Shown: positions 9,691-18,826 of the stretch, in pieces | Position numbering within the stretch: position 1 is the stretch's first letter | Layout of the letters: every line of letters starts with the position of its first letter | Program-made: the position numbers and the translations under genes | Notes under the pieces: generated by a model | Databases searched by the model: none | Told to the model about the DNA's origin: nothing | Seen by the model: only the letters and a program-made list of their open reading frames with translations | Source of the DNA: Chara braunii | Lineage: Eukaryota; Streptophyta; Charophyceae; Charales; Characeae | DNA length: 21,650 bases | Assembly (NCBI GenBank): GCA_003427395.1 | Contig: BFEA01000321.1 | Coordinates: 1,821,097-1,842,746 of the forward strand | Reading direction: 5' to 3'

Positions 9691-10867
9691 GGCAACGAGG
9701 CAACTGCCTCGTGCGAGTGAAAGGTAAAAGAACAGCCTTTTCAGGCTGTGTAGGAGCAAGTTCAGCTCCCTACTCTGAGCAGCCCGAATATTTGTAGCTG
9801 CGAGATCTGGAATCTAGCGGCTTAAGATGGCGCGCGTGAAGGAGGGATTGAGGGAGTTCGGTGGCAAAAGTTAAAAAGAGAGAGGGATAGAGAGAAATGG
9901 GAGGATGGGAGAGAGGAGGACCTACACCTCCCAACCTGCCTGCTTCCTCCCCGTTGTTAGGGGAAAGGAAAAAAAAAAAAAAAAAAAAAAAAAAGCGAGC
10001 AAACGAGATCAGATTTTTTGAAAATCTGTATTTTGTGGTTTGCGCCAAGATGTTTTTTGTAGCGTAAAACTATTTTGTCGGCCTTGTTTTTTTTTATGCA
10101 GGTAGCCAGGCACCTAGGCCATGCGCGTTAATGTTTTTAAATTTTTTTATTGGGCGACTATTTTTCTAAAAATCATCAAAGTCGGGGTACTTCTTGCACC
10201 CCACTCTGAGCCTGTCGGGATTTGAACTCGTGAATTTTTACGAGTTGTTTCCCTACCTCTCCCAACCTGCAACTGCACTTCCTGTTTTGAGGGGAGGGCA
10301 GAGGAAAAGGAGGGAGTGTTGTTGGTTTCAACAGCATGCACCTGGCTGAAGTAAGGGTCGGTGCATTGTAGTTAGAGTTAGTTTTATTTTCATTTTTATC
10401 TTGTCTCTTTTTTTTCTTTATTTTGGTGCATTCTCGTGAGGACACTTGTCCTCATAAGGTGCAACCTCTGGCAGAAAAATGCCAAAGGTAAATGTCAGGA
10501 TCTCGTTGTAGAGGGAGTCTGAAAATGGAAGGGTCAAAGAGGAAAAGGTTAAGTACAACCTTTTCCCTGATGTATCTGCCCCGGAAAACAGGTCCAGATA
10601 CATCAAAATAAAAGGGGTTGTATCTTTCCAACCCATTATCAGAAAAATAAAAGAAAAGCAGATTTGGAAATGACAAAAGCTTAGCTATCTCGTGAAATTA
10701 TGAGATAGCTGAGATAAAGAAAAGAGAAAGAAAAATGAGGCAGTTGAGGGAACTGCCCCCACTAAGGTTATGGCTGTCGTGAAAACCTTTCATCTTGGAC
10801 AGATCCAGGGCTCACTGTGAGCCCGCCATTTTGCCTGGGGGCTGGAGTAACGACCAACACTCCTCAG

Positions 10868-10885
10868 CCACTATAAAAAAGGCAG
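10868..10885 (+). promoter_or_regulatory. Possible TATA-box promoter
   Basis: CTATAAAAAAGG near 10871 sits in otherwise GC-balanced, hairpin-rich DNA and fits a eukaryotic TATA element. It precedes a 212-codon open frame already open since 10795, so it does not decide a start. It could be the core promoter of an LTR or other transposable unit. This is motif evidence only. Confidence 0.2.
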
Positions 10886-11279
10886 TTGTCCCCAGCTGCC
10901 ACACAAAAGCACTCGTGCTGTCAGTGTGTGACAATACACTTGAGTGTCGTCAGGCTGCTGGAGGAGTTGCTGGAGGCAGCGTTGAAGGAGGCTGGAGGAC
11001 TGCAGAAGAGTGTCGGACGAGGAGGAGGACAGCCATAGCCGAGGAAGGTAGCACTCCGCTCCATCCTCAGGCTGGTGCTGGGCCTTTGGGACAGTTCTTG
11101 GGACCGCGCTGCTGGATCGGGACTGCGTGGCAGGAGCTGTACTTGGGGCCTGGATTTTATTCAGGTCCAAAGCTTTATGAATTTGACGGCGGGACTTCCT
11201 CTGCAGTGGTGCGGGTGGAGGTACTGGCAAAGTGGACCACAGCAGGCTGCTTCCCCACTTTTGTAGTTTCGGCATCGAC

Positions 11280-12160
11280 GGTGATTATTTTTGCAGCGTT
11301 ATGCTGCAGAATTTGTGGCGCGTCCGGTGACACTGAACTTAGGGGAGTTGTTGTCCGTTTTGCGGCACGACGAGGTGTTGTCCGTTTTGTGGCAAAACAA
11401 CGTGCTGTCCATTTTACCGCATCGTGGAATTGACGTTCCAGCGGGAATATGCTGCCGATTTTTCCTGGCGTCAATGACAGTAATTTTTGCGGCGTTATGC
11501 TGCCGAAATTGGGGTTCGTCAGGGGGCACTAAGAGGAGAGAAGGTGTTGTTTTTGTTTTAGCGTTGAGGGACACGTCGTTAACATCAGTGAAAAGGTAAA
11601 TTGCAGTGAGACTGTTGTGGCGGTATAGCGAGCGGCATCAGTAGTAGTGACAACAGTCTGCGTGTTGGACCACACCTATCAAGGTGGAACGGCACGCCGT
11701 TTTTTCTTTGTGTGCACAAGTCATCAGCAATGAGGTCATTTGACCTTGACCTAGTGGGACTTTAGGACCAGCGGAGCTCGTAAGCTAGACGAGCTGTGTC
11801 GGCGAAATCGACACTTGCGGACTTTATTTTTTTGTGAGGCTTGGTAGAAGTGGTTTTGCCAAGTGATGTCATCCGATGCTGGAAGGAATAGTGCGGGACC
11901 ACTTGGGACCGTCTGGGATCAGTTGGGACCGCCTGGGACCATCTGAGGCTACGTGGGACATGAGTGTGCGCAGTGAGCATTGGGAGCATATGTCACTTGC
12001 GGTTTTGACACCAGGGAGTGTTATTATTTTTTTTGAGAGCGTGGTGAGAGCGGTTTCGGCAGTTGGGACCATCTGATGCTACAGGCGGTAATGCGGGACC
12101 ACTTGGGACCGCCTGGGATCAGTTGGGACTGACGAGGGACGAGATGGATTTTTTTGGGAC
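11280..12160. repeat. ~200-bp period degenerate repeats with a 10-bp GGGACC sub-repeat
   Basis: Two pairs of related blocks share the same spacing. GCGTTATGCTGC occurs at 11296 and 11492 (196 bp). A block with T-run, TG(T/A)G..G..TGG and TGCGGGACCACTTGGGACC occurs at about 11820-11950 and 12018-12150 (GTGCGGGACC at 11891, ATGCGGGACC at 12091; 200 bp). Within the second pair, NNNTGGGACC or NNNTGGGATC repeats exactly every 10 bp: six units at 11891-11950, four at 12091-12130. The 10-bp step is near one helical turn and the 200-bp step is near nucleosome spacing. Whether that matters is unknown. Confidence 0.65.
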
Positions 12161-12299
12161 GAGTGCGGCTCGCCATCTTCACACTTGGGACTGCAGCGAG
12201 TGGGACTTGCGAGTCAAGAGTAAATTGGGACTAGCAGTTGGCCCAAGACTTAGCTCGGGACCGCTGTTTCTTTGGTAACGTGGATATGTTACTTGGCTT

Positions 12300-12643
12300 T
12301 CTTCAGTGAGCCAGGCGTTCGGCACCACTTCACTCAAGGTCAGTTGATTGACTCAGATTCCTTTTCACACATGTGTAAACCCACACTTTGCTTGGTCCTG
12401 TTTGTTTCGAGTGTTTAAAAGAGAAGGTTGAGTAAAGCGTGTGTGGTCATGCATGCGAAAAGTGGGATCTGACGGGAGTATGGGTTGCTGGATTTTATGG
12501 ACCTGCGATTGATTTTGTGTATGTAGGTAGTCAGAAGGATGCGTGCAAGGGAGATTGATTATGCCTATATGAGCAAAAGGAAAAATGATTGTCTTCCTTT
12601 TACTTCTCACCTGCCTAATTGCCAAAAATAATTCGTTTGTTTT
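12300..12643. other. Unassigned stretch between hairpin region and SINE
   Basis: No gene recognised. A minus frame at 12625-12365 is open for 86 codons without domain-like features. The far edge (12644-12659) is the left copy of the SINE target-site duplication, so this is the sequence the SINE inserted into. Confidence 0.4.
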
Positions 12644-13354
12644 GAAAAACGTTAACTCTTAAAAGGGTTGTAGAGGTGTCGGGGTTTATGGCTCAGGGAG
12701 GATGTCCGCCAGAGGACTTTCCGCGCCGGGATCAGCCCTACTGACGGTGCAACGGGCCCACCCACTACGCAGTGATCTGTCAAGGAGAGAACTCACAATC
12801 CTCTCTACCCACCCGGGAGTATCAGCCCAGACCGGTGCTACGAGGTCGCTGCGCCAGGGGTCACCGAGCTCCAACTCAGGGTTTCACCTCCCTATGGCTC
12901 CACGGCCAGGAGGCTTTCCGCACCACAGCCACCGTGGTGCTACAGGGACGCGCCAGTCCCTGCTAGGTGAAGGGTGACCCCCTCACTCCTCCTGCACGCT
13001 CCAACTAAGCCTGCCCCTACCGGAGCCACTCCCCCCCCCTGGCCTCGACAACCCCAAGGGGAAGCACGCGCTCAACCATTGTGGGGACCCAGGAAGTACG
13101 GTTGGGATATCAGCATCCAGTGGGCACCCTTGCAGGTGGCTCCCCAAGTCCAGAGCTGCATAGCCCTGTGTACTTTCGTACCCCCGGGAGCTCGTGCGCT
13201 CAGTGTGTGAGTGGTAGTGCATCAACCTAACGCCGTGCCGGTGGCATATGCACGAGGTTGCGGATTTGAACCCGCAACCTCAGACCACAATGTGCATTTC
13301 CAACCGGTGCCCTAACCATTGGGTCATCCGCCACTCACGAAAAATGTTAACTCT
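12644..13354 (-). mobile_element. Long tRNA-derived SINE with 16-bp target-site duplication
   Basis: The insert 12660-13338 (679 bp) is flanked by GAAAAACGTTAACTCT (12644-12659) and GAAAAATGTTAACTCT (13339-13354), a 16-bp duplication with one mismatch, as left by LINE-type target-primed insertion. On the minus strand the head reads TGACCCAATGGTTAGGGC (13326-13309), an A box much like that of Leu/Ser tRNAs, then GGTTCAAATCC (13272-13262), a B box. These are spaced as in a tRNA and the second closes a T-arm hairpin (GGTTGCGG/CCGCAACC). The body is GC-rich and non-coding. The 3' end on the minus strand is CTACAACCCTTTT. At nearly 0.7 kb it is long for a SINE. The short open frames in the body have no domain features. 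Confidence 0.75.
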
Positions 13355-14470
13355 GTCTGTACCGTAAAACGAATTCGATTGAGATATGGCAGGTAAGGTC
13401 AAATTGACTTAACTTTTCCCAAGCATTGACCCTTTCTATCCCGAATGACCTTATCTACCTATACCTGTCCAAATGGTTTTCATCCTCTATCTCTTCTAAC
13501 TATTTTTCGTCTAAGTTAACCTCGAGTGTAAGAAGAAATGAGAACAACTAAAAAAATATTTGCAGTGAACATGTTTTCTCTTTCAAGGAAGTATTTGGGG
13601 CGGGGGTTTGTTGCTTTAGGAGTCGGCCCTGTTATCGACCCAGAGTGGATTGTTCTACGGGGGGGTACTTTGTCGATTCCGTGGAGACGGACCGACTTCT
13701 GATACCTGAGTCTTATGCTCGGGGGAGGAGGAGGAGTATTGCAGACCACTTCCTAGAAGGAGAGGCATGCAACACTTCAAACAATGCACATGATCAAGAA
13801 TCATCCGCAAAGCAGCCTGTCATCCAAAAGGATTGGGAACGTATGAAGACGAGTGTGCACATGTCTAATCTTAGGTCGGTGGTAGGTGGAATGAATGACT
13901 TTAGCAACACATCTCATCAAGTCAAAATTGGGGCAGTACGACTACCTTCTTGGCTGCATCATTGTTATTGTTGGTAGCCAACTCCTTTTTGGCGCTTGTA
14001 TGATTTTGTGGAGTTCGACCCGGGGTGGTCGAATTTTATTTTGATCTTGTGTTACTGAATGTATCTAATAGTGATTTTGATTATTTCAGTTATCATTTCA
14101 TATTGGATATGTGTTCCTTGTCGACTACCGTCGACTCTTTTTTTTATGAAATTGTGAGTGGTTGTTATAACTTTCTTTTTTTTACTGGTGTCTAAATGGA
14201 CGAGGAGGTTTCACGCTTGGTTCAGATCATCCTTGTCGACCAGCGTACGCTTCGTACTTAGGAGATCAGCATCTTAAGGACAGACAACATTCGGGTTCAA
14301 TAGGCATTTTAATCACGCATACCTATACTGAAGCGAGCGAGCGAACGCCATCGGCTGACCTACCTCTACAATTGCATCTAAAAACCTTCACTCGTGGGTC
14401 AGTAGCTCAGTAGGGATATGTTCCTAAGGGTGATGACAGACCCTTAGGGAAGCAAGTTGTGCCCCACGGG
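13355..14470. other. Unassigned stretch
   Basis: No recognised gene. Plus-strand reading near 13563-13696 gives SLSRKYLGRGFVALG and RGGTLSIPW, then a frame change into 13645-13977 (110 codons, no stop). This could be a decayed coding piece of unknown type. The rest, from about 13980, is T-rich with no motif. The right edge meets the minus-strand remnants of the composite element. Confidence 0.3.
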
Positions 14471-15360
14471 AACCTATCCTGTCGTAGGGGACCGCGGGAG
14501 GTACAGATGACGCACCCGGCTAGAGCGTCGAGGGGATGTCGCGACCACGACCATCTTGGTGGTTTGCGGGGTTATTCTGTATCGTCTTCGAGTTGTCTTT
14601 GTATTATTTTTGCGCAAACTCCTAGGAGCCCTCTTCGCAAGAAAAGACGGGGGCCGATGCGCTCGACAACGTCGCCAACTAAGAACCTCGTCAAGATCGT
14701 TGAGACGAAAGCACACATGTCCATGGACGCATGGAAGACACACCGATATTTTGTCAAGCACACACACCGTATGTCCCCTACTCTAAAAAAATTCTTAAAA
14801 TTGAACAAGAAATCGCAAACACTTTTATTGTTCAACAAGACAATTATCAGGCGACGGACCAACATTTTATGACATTCTTCGTCTAAATTCATGCACATCA
14901 CGAGCCTTGAGCAAGCTACTCCTACTCCAGATTGTTTAAACATTCATCGTATGTGATCCTCATGATCAATCTACTTCGTACATTACAACAATACCTTCGC
15001 TTAATCACTAAAGACAAAATGATTTACAACAAGCAACGACTCCTCTTTTCCGAAAAACTACTAATAGCCGAGCAAACACGAATCAACAAAGGAAACTTCC
15101 ATGTCATAAGATCCTTACGTGAACCCGAACAACTTAAAAACTCAGCCAAATTATGCTTAAGGACAAACGATTTGGAGAAAAAAAGGACGATAGCAGCAAT
15201 AAACAGGTATTTACCTGCCCGAAACATCCCCTTACCCGTTTTCAACAACTCCACACTGTCTTCCGATCTCATCAATGAAGATCTGTATTTCCTTTTTAAT
15301 ACCTTTCAATTATTAGCAAACCGATCTCCGACACAGGCTATGCCTACTGCTGAAATACGT
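14470..15360 (-). pseudogene. Decayed coding remnant between GIY-YIG and RT parts
   Basis: Minus-strand open segments 15275-15024 and 14943-14572 follow the GIY-YIG-like frame in the same direction. Visible pieces include SGSRKDLMTWKFPLLIRV and FRVGDIRCVCLTKYRCVFHA followed by FLVGDVVERIGP. The 14943-14572 segment is in the same phase as the GIY-YIG frame; 15275-15024 is in another, so there are at least two frameshifts. I cannot name a domain. From position it would be the linker between endonuclease and RT. The opposite strand has a 148-codon frame (14932-15378) that is just as open, so strand assignment rests on the neighbours. Confidence 0.35.
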
Positions 15361-15917
15361 TCAGTGATACAAGAATAAAAAATGACAGATAAACAAGGGG
15401 ACATCATTCTCATTGCCAAATGAAATATCAACTAAGAACATGCATATTCTTCCTAAGACGGTCTTCCATTTTTTTTTTTTCGTCAACCTTTCCCTTTTGT
15501 CCATCATGCAACGCCTCCGCTTACCAACCACATCACGACTATTTAAGTGTTGACTCAAAAGTTTGATAACATGTTTCTCCAAAAACAAAACATTTGAAGC
15601 ATCACAACAAAATAAAGACAGCGTCACATAGCCACCAACTTGCCTCCGTCTCGACTTTGCATACAACTTGTGATTTCGCCTCCCTCCTTCAATTACCTCA
15701 ATACTCAAAGGCCTATATACATGTTCCCCCTATCTCATAGAAAACGTGTGTGTGGTCAGTCTTACATACAGATGCCTAGACCATGGAGGTAAGAGTACGT
15801 AGACAAGAGGTCTCTCACAATGTTCAAAGTCAAAACCACACTTCAAAAGATTGAGTAAATAGTCCTTAATCTTATCAGCCCACAAAATTTCCCCTCTCAA
15901 AATAAGACTCTAACAAT
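15361..15917 (-). pseudogene. GIY-YIG endonuclease-like domain (broken)
   Basis: One minus-strand frame runs 15917-15361 with a single TAG at 15732-15730. It starts LRGEILWADKIKDYLLNLL. The core is RPLVYVLLPPWSRHLYVR, where VYVL and LYV(G) match the GIY and YIG strands with the usual spacing (final Gly replaced by Arg). Then come THTFSMR, a stop, and GEHV, which fits the conserved R...H segment with the TAG falling between Arg and His. Next are a Cys/His/Lys-rich middle and LEKHVIKLLSQHLNSRD, matching the E.xLI..LxPxLN end of the domain. The family nicks DNA; in Penelope-like retroelements it primes insertion. Here the stop and the Gly-to-Arg change indicate inactivity. It lies upstream of the RT on the same strand, i.e. 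N-terminal to it. Confidence 0.6.
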
Positions 15918-16187
15918 CAACTGAAAATAAGCATTAAAAGACTTATCACGCAGAAAGAAAGTTGGAGAAACAGAACACGAGCTAAAAAGGTGGGTTGTCG
16001 AGGAAAAAACCACAGAGTCAAGTAGATTATCGTTCGCATCTCGCTTCAACAGAGTGGATGAAGAAAAAGGAGAAGAGGAACAAAAAAAAGAGGAAAAAGA
16101 AGGAAAGGAGAAGGAGGCAAAGGAGCAAGAGGAGGGAACTTCAAAATAGAGAAGACCCTTATAGTCACGTCCGGGAAGTCTCTTCAT

Positions 16188-17054
16188 AATTTCACCGATC
16201 TCTCATGTCCATCAGCAACATCCTTTTTTTCATTCGATTCGTCATCGACCTCGTAGACCGAACATGCTTCCTTCGATGTTTGTTCGTTATCATCGATTCT
16301 TCAAAAAATCTTGTTGGCTCGATGCTTAACCAGCTCACATAACGCCGGCTTCATCCTCGCAAGCTTAATTTTGGTCTCTTTATGCAACGGCTTCAACCTC
16401 ACCTTCCTGAGGACACGCAGTTGCTTCTTCTCTTTTTCAACAAAAGCAAAACGCTCATTATCATCGTATGCCTTTTCCGTTACTTTCGTGGCCTTAGCCG
16501 AATCTCTACCCAGAATCGCCTTCTTCCCTTTGCGACTTGATCTTAGTGCCAACTCTTTGAGTCGATCCTTCAAGTTAGTACACCGTGATGGGCGCTCCTT
16601 CGCTCCCCCCATGCTTTGCAACTTACTCATCTTCTCCTTCAGGCTTTTGACCTGCTTTTCAACATTCATTCGTTTCATTTCCACCTCCGCCGTTTTCTTC
16701 TTGAGCAACTGAACCTCTTCATTTGTCAGGTGATGCAACCCTTGAAGCCTTCTGTATTCACCTCTCCACTTACCAAATTCTCGAAGATTGTTCGTCCATC
16801 TAGGTTTAGGAGTTTGTTGCCTCGGAGGTTATGGTGTATCGATGACCACATTGCCCCTCTTATATTTCGGTTTCAATGCCTCATCCTGCCACAGCTTAGC
16901 TTATTCCGTCACCTTTTCATTATGCTTTTGTAACATGTGGATCTTATTTTGCAGAGCCCCAATCTCTTATTCGAAGTTAGTTTTCATGTACGTCAACTGC
17001 TTAAGCACTCCGATCTCCTGATTCGGCAAGTAGATATCGTCACAATCCGTGCTG
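16188..17054 (-). pseudogene. Coiled-coil part of the CCHC protein (distal half)
   Basis: A single minus-strand frame runs from about 17045 to 16188. It begins DIYLPNQEIGVLKQLTYMK, passes three TAA stops (after NFE, VTE and DTP, all before the segment KWRGEYRRLQGL), stays open through 16738-16301, and after one TGA continues into an acidic tail (RIDDNEQTSKEACSVYEVDD). The middle is a long Lys/Glu-rich coiled coil (EEVQLLKKKTAEVEMKRM and KQVKSLKEKMSKLQSM) followed by a basic stretch. It is in the same direction as the CCHC part at 18686-18240, from which it is separated by the tandem repeat array. I take both as one gag-like or nucleic-acid-binding protein of the element. No enzyme motif is seen. 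Confidence 0.55.
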
Positions 17055-18240
17055 CCCACTTAGCCTTATGATTAGGTGTTTGTCAGCCAAGCCATTGGAT
17101 GTGTGTTCGAGTCTTATATTCAGATTACACGTGTTTTCGCGCAGTAACGGCCAAAGATTGTACTATATGCAGTGTGGCTGCGTAGGGGTGATTGTGGTTG
17201 GGTACATCGTGTCGTGGGATCTCCGTGCTGGGGTGAGGTGAAGTGCTCATCTTGGGGCTTCACGTTCACCCCAACCCACTTAGCCTTATGGTTAGGTGTT
17301 TACCTGCCAAGCTGTTGGTTGTGTATTTGTTCTTGTATTCGGATTACATATGCTTTCGCACAGTCACAGCCGTAGAGATTGTACTATGTGTAGTGTGGCT
17401 GCGTAGGGGTGAGTGTGGTAGGGTAAACCGTGTCGCCGGATCTCCGTGCTGGGGTGGGGTGAAGTGCTCATCTTGGGGCTTCACTTTCACCCCAACCCAC
17501 TTAGCCTTATGGTTAGGTGTTTGCTTGCCAAGCCGTTGGTTGTGTGTTCGAGTCTTGTATTTGAATTACACGTGCTTTCATGCAGTAACCGCTGTAGAGA
17601 TTGTACTATGTGCAGTGTGGCTGCGTAGGGGTGAGTGTGGTTGGGTACACCGTGTCGCGGGATCTTCGTGCTGGGGTGGGGTGAAGTCCTCATCTTGGAG
17701 CTTCACTTTCACCCCAACGCACTTAGCCTTATGATTAGGTGTTTGTCTGCCAAGCCGTTGGTTGTATGTTCGAGTCTTGTATTTGGATAACACGTGCTTT
17801 TGTGCCGTAACCGCTGTAGAGATTGTACTATGTGCAGTGTGGCTGCGTAGGGGTGAGTGTGGTTGGGTACACCGTGTCGTGGGATCTCCGTGCCGGGGTG
17901 GGATGAAGTGCTAATCTTGGGGCTTTAATTTCACCCCAGCCCACTTAATCTTATGGTTAGGTGTTTGTCTGCCAAGCCGTTGGTTATGTGCTCAAGTCTT
18001 GTATTCGGATTACACATGTTTTATCACAATAACCACCGCAAAGATTGTACTGTGTGGAGTGTGATTGCGTAGGGGTGAGTGTGGTTGGGTACACCGTGCT
18101 GGGGGATCTTCGTGTTGGGGTGGGGTGAAGTGCTCATCTTGGGGCTTCACTTTCAACCCAACCCACTTAGCTTTATGGTTAGGTGTTTGCCTGCCAAGCC
18201 GTTGGTTGTGTGTTCAAGTCTTGTATTCGGATTACACATT
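17055..18240 (+). repeat. Tandem array of ~221-bp units with tRNA-like heads (five full, one partial)
   Basis: Units start (CCCACTTAGCC or a variant) at 17055, 17275, 17496, 17718, 17940 and 18162, periods 220, 221, 222, 222 and 222. The last is cut after about 78 bp. Each begins with a tRNA-like head on the plus strand: A box TTAGCCTTATGGTTAGGTG, an anticodon-loop-like CTGCCAA, and a B box GTTCGAGTCTT (good in units 1, 3 and 4; changed in 2, 5 and 6). A ~150-bp non-coding tail ends in a CACCCCAAC block. The long plus frames across it (17243-17734 and others) repeat the same peptide and reflect the array, not genes. It sits inside the minus-strand CCHC/coiled-coil frame. Tandem amplification of a SINE-like unit is unusual. 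Confidence 0.85.
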
Positions 18241-18686
18241 CGAGCACCCATTTCGACTTCCAATTTTTCCCTCTCCTTTCTCCATTGTTGTCTCTTTTCC
18301 TCCTCCTTGACCTTTTTTGCAATCTCCTCTTCTTCTCGTTGCTTCGCTTCTTTTTCTTCATCTTGAACATATTTATTATAGACATTGTCGAATATTTCTT
18401 AATTGGTTTTCAAAAAACTTGGTCTTCCTTGCAACTGATAACCATAACTCGGCGCGTTGTTCGGAATGTAATTGCCGACAAATGGTGGAGCAGGAGCCAC
18501 TGTAGGACCATAAGAAAAAGAACCGCCAGGTGCAGGTTGTGCGAGAAGTGGATCAGCGGTAGGGATCACATTCACACTAGAAGTTGGAGGTCGTGGACCC
18601 CCCGGTTTTGGATAAGGGCAATCCCTGACCTAGTGATTGAGAGCACCACAATTAAAACAACCTCGGTTCGACGGTACACCCGCCAT
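18240..18686 (-). pseudogene. CCHC zinc-knuckle protein, N-terminal half (broken)
   Basis: ATG at 18686 opens MAGVPSNRGCFNCGALNH, then a TAG (18632-18630), then VRDCPYPKP. The four ligands C10, C13, H18 and C23 give the CX2CX4HX4C zinc knuckle typical of retroelement nucleocapsid proteins and RNA-binding factors. A Pro/Ser/Tyr-rich low-complexity linker follows (residues 24-95), then TAA at 18401-18399. The frame continues in phase into a highly charged coiled coil (YNKYVQDEEKEAKQREEEE), cut at about 18240 by the tandem array. The gene starts about 140 bp inside the right terminal repeat, as expected for the first gene of an element. Both stops are single substitutions in an otherwise undamaged frame. 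Confidence 0.7.
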
Positions 18687-18826
18687 AACTCCGACTCAAG
18701 AGAATAGAAAAAAAAAAAAAAAACTCAACAACACTGAACGGTTACTCTAACAACTGTAGGTGATAGAAAGTCACGAGCCACACTACGGTAGTTCAATCAC
18801 TATGGTGGTTACAACGTTGAATAGAT

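Larger units (their letters stand above)
8732..12292. repeat. Hairpin-dense region (over 40 consecutive short perfect inverted repeats)
   Basis: Short stem-loops follow one another almost end to end. Examples (stem/loop): 9272-9297 (10/6, GCTCCTATCA), 9618-9637 (7/6), 9695-9712 (8/2), 9732-9749 (7/4), 10010-10028 (8/3), 10225-10246 (7/8), 10438-10453 (7/2), 10541-10566 (10/6, GGAAAAGGTT), 10569-10604 (10/16), 10683-10710 (9/10), 10739-10757 (7/5), 10808-10824 (7/3), 11775-11795 (7/7), 11796-11814 (6/7). Others include 8780-8793, 9118-9147, 9150-9188, 9326-9343, 9368-9392, 9586-9600, 11384-11398, 11688-11701, 11733-11746. No reading frame explains them: frames run through in all phases and stems do not respect codons. 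Sequences differ from stem to stem, so this is not a copied hairpin. The function is unknown. It sits exactly between the RT fragment and the rest of the composite, so it is probably an insertion. Confidence 0.85.

Noticed and set aside
10795-11433. 212-codon plus-strand open frame in the hairpin-rich region
   Set aside because: Composition is Gly/Ala/Arg/Thr-rich without domain-like pattern. It crosses several hairpins and the first ~196-bp repeat copy, and overlapping frames on the other strand are open too. Probably chance.
14400-14480. Possible tRNA: AGTAGCTCAGTAGGG resembles an A box
   Set aside because: No B box or paired acceptor stem follows at tRNA spacing.
14932-15378. 148-codon plus-strand open frame
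   Set aside because: Well-formed but has no recognisable domain. It lies opposite minus-strand remnants that continue the GIY-YIG-containing element, so I treat it as the antisense shadow, with some doubt.
16301-16738. Intact small host gene for a coiled-coil protein
   Set aside because: The frame extends upstream through three stops and downstream through one with the same character, so this is an open piece of a longer broken frame.
17243-17734. 163-codon plus-strand open frame with repeated peptide
   Set aside because: The peptide repeats with the 221-bp DNA unit and changes frame between units; it is a by-product of the tandem array.
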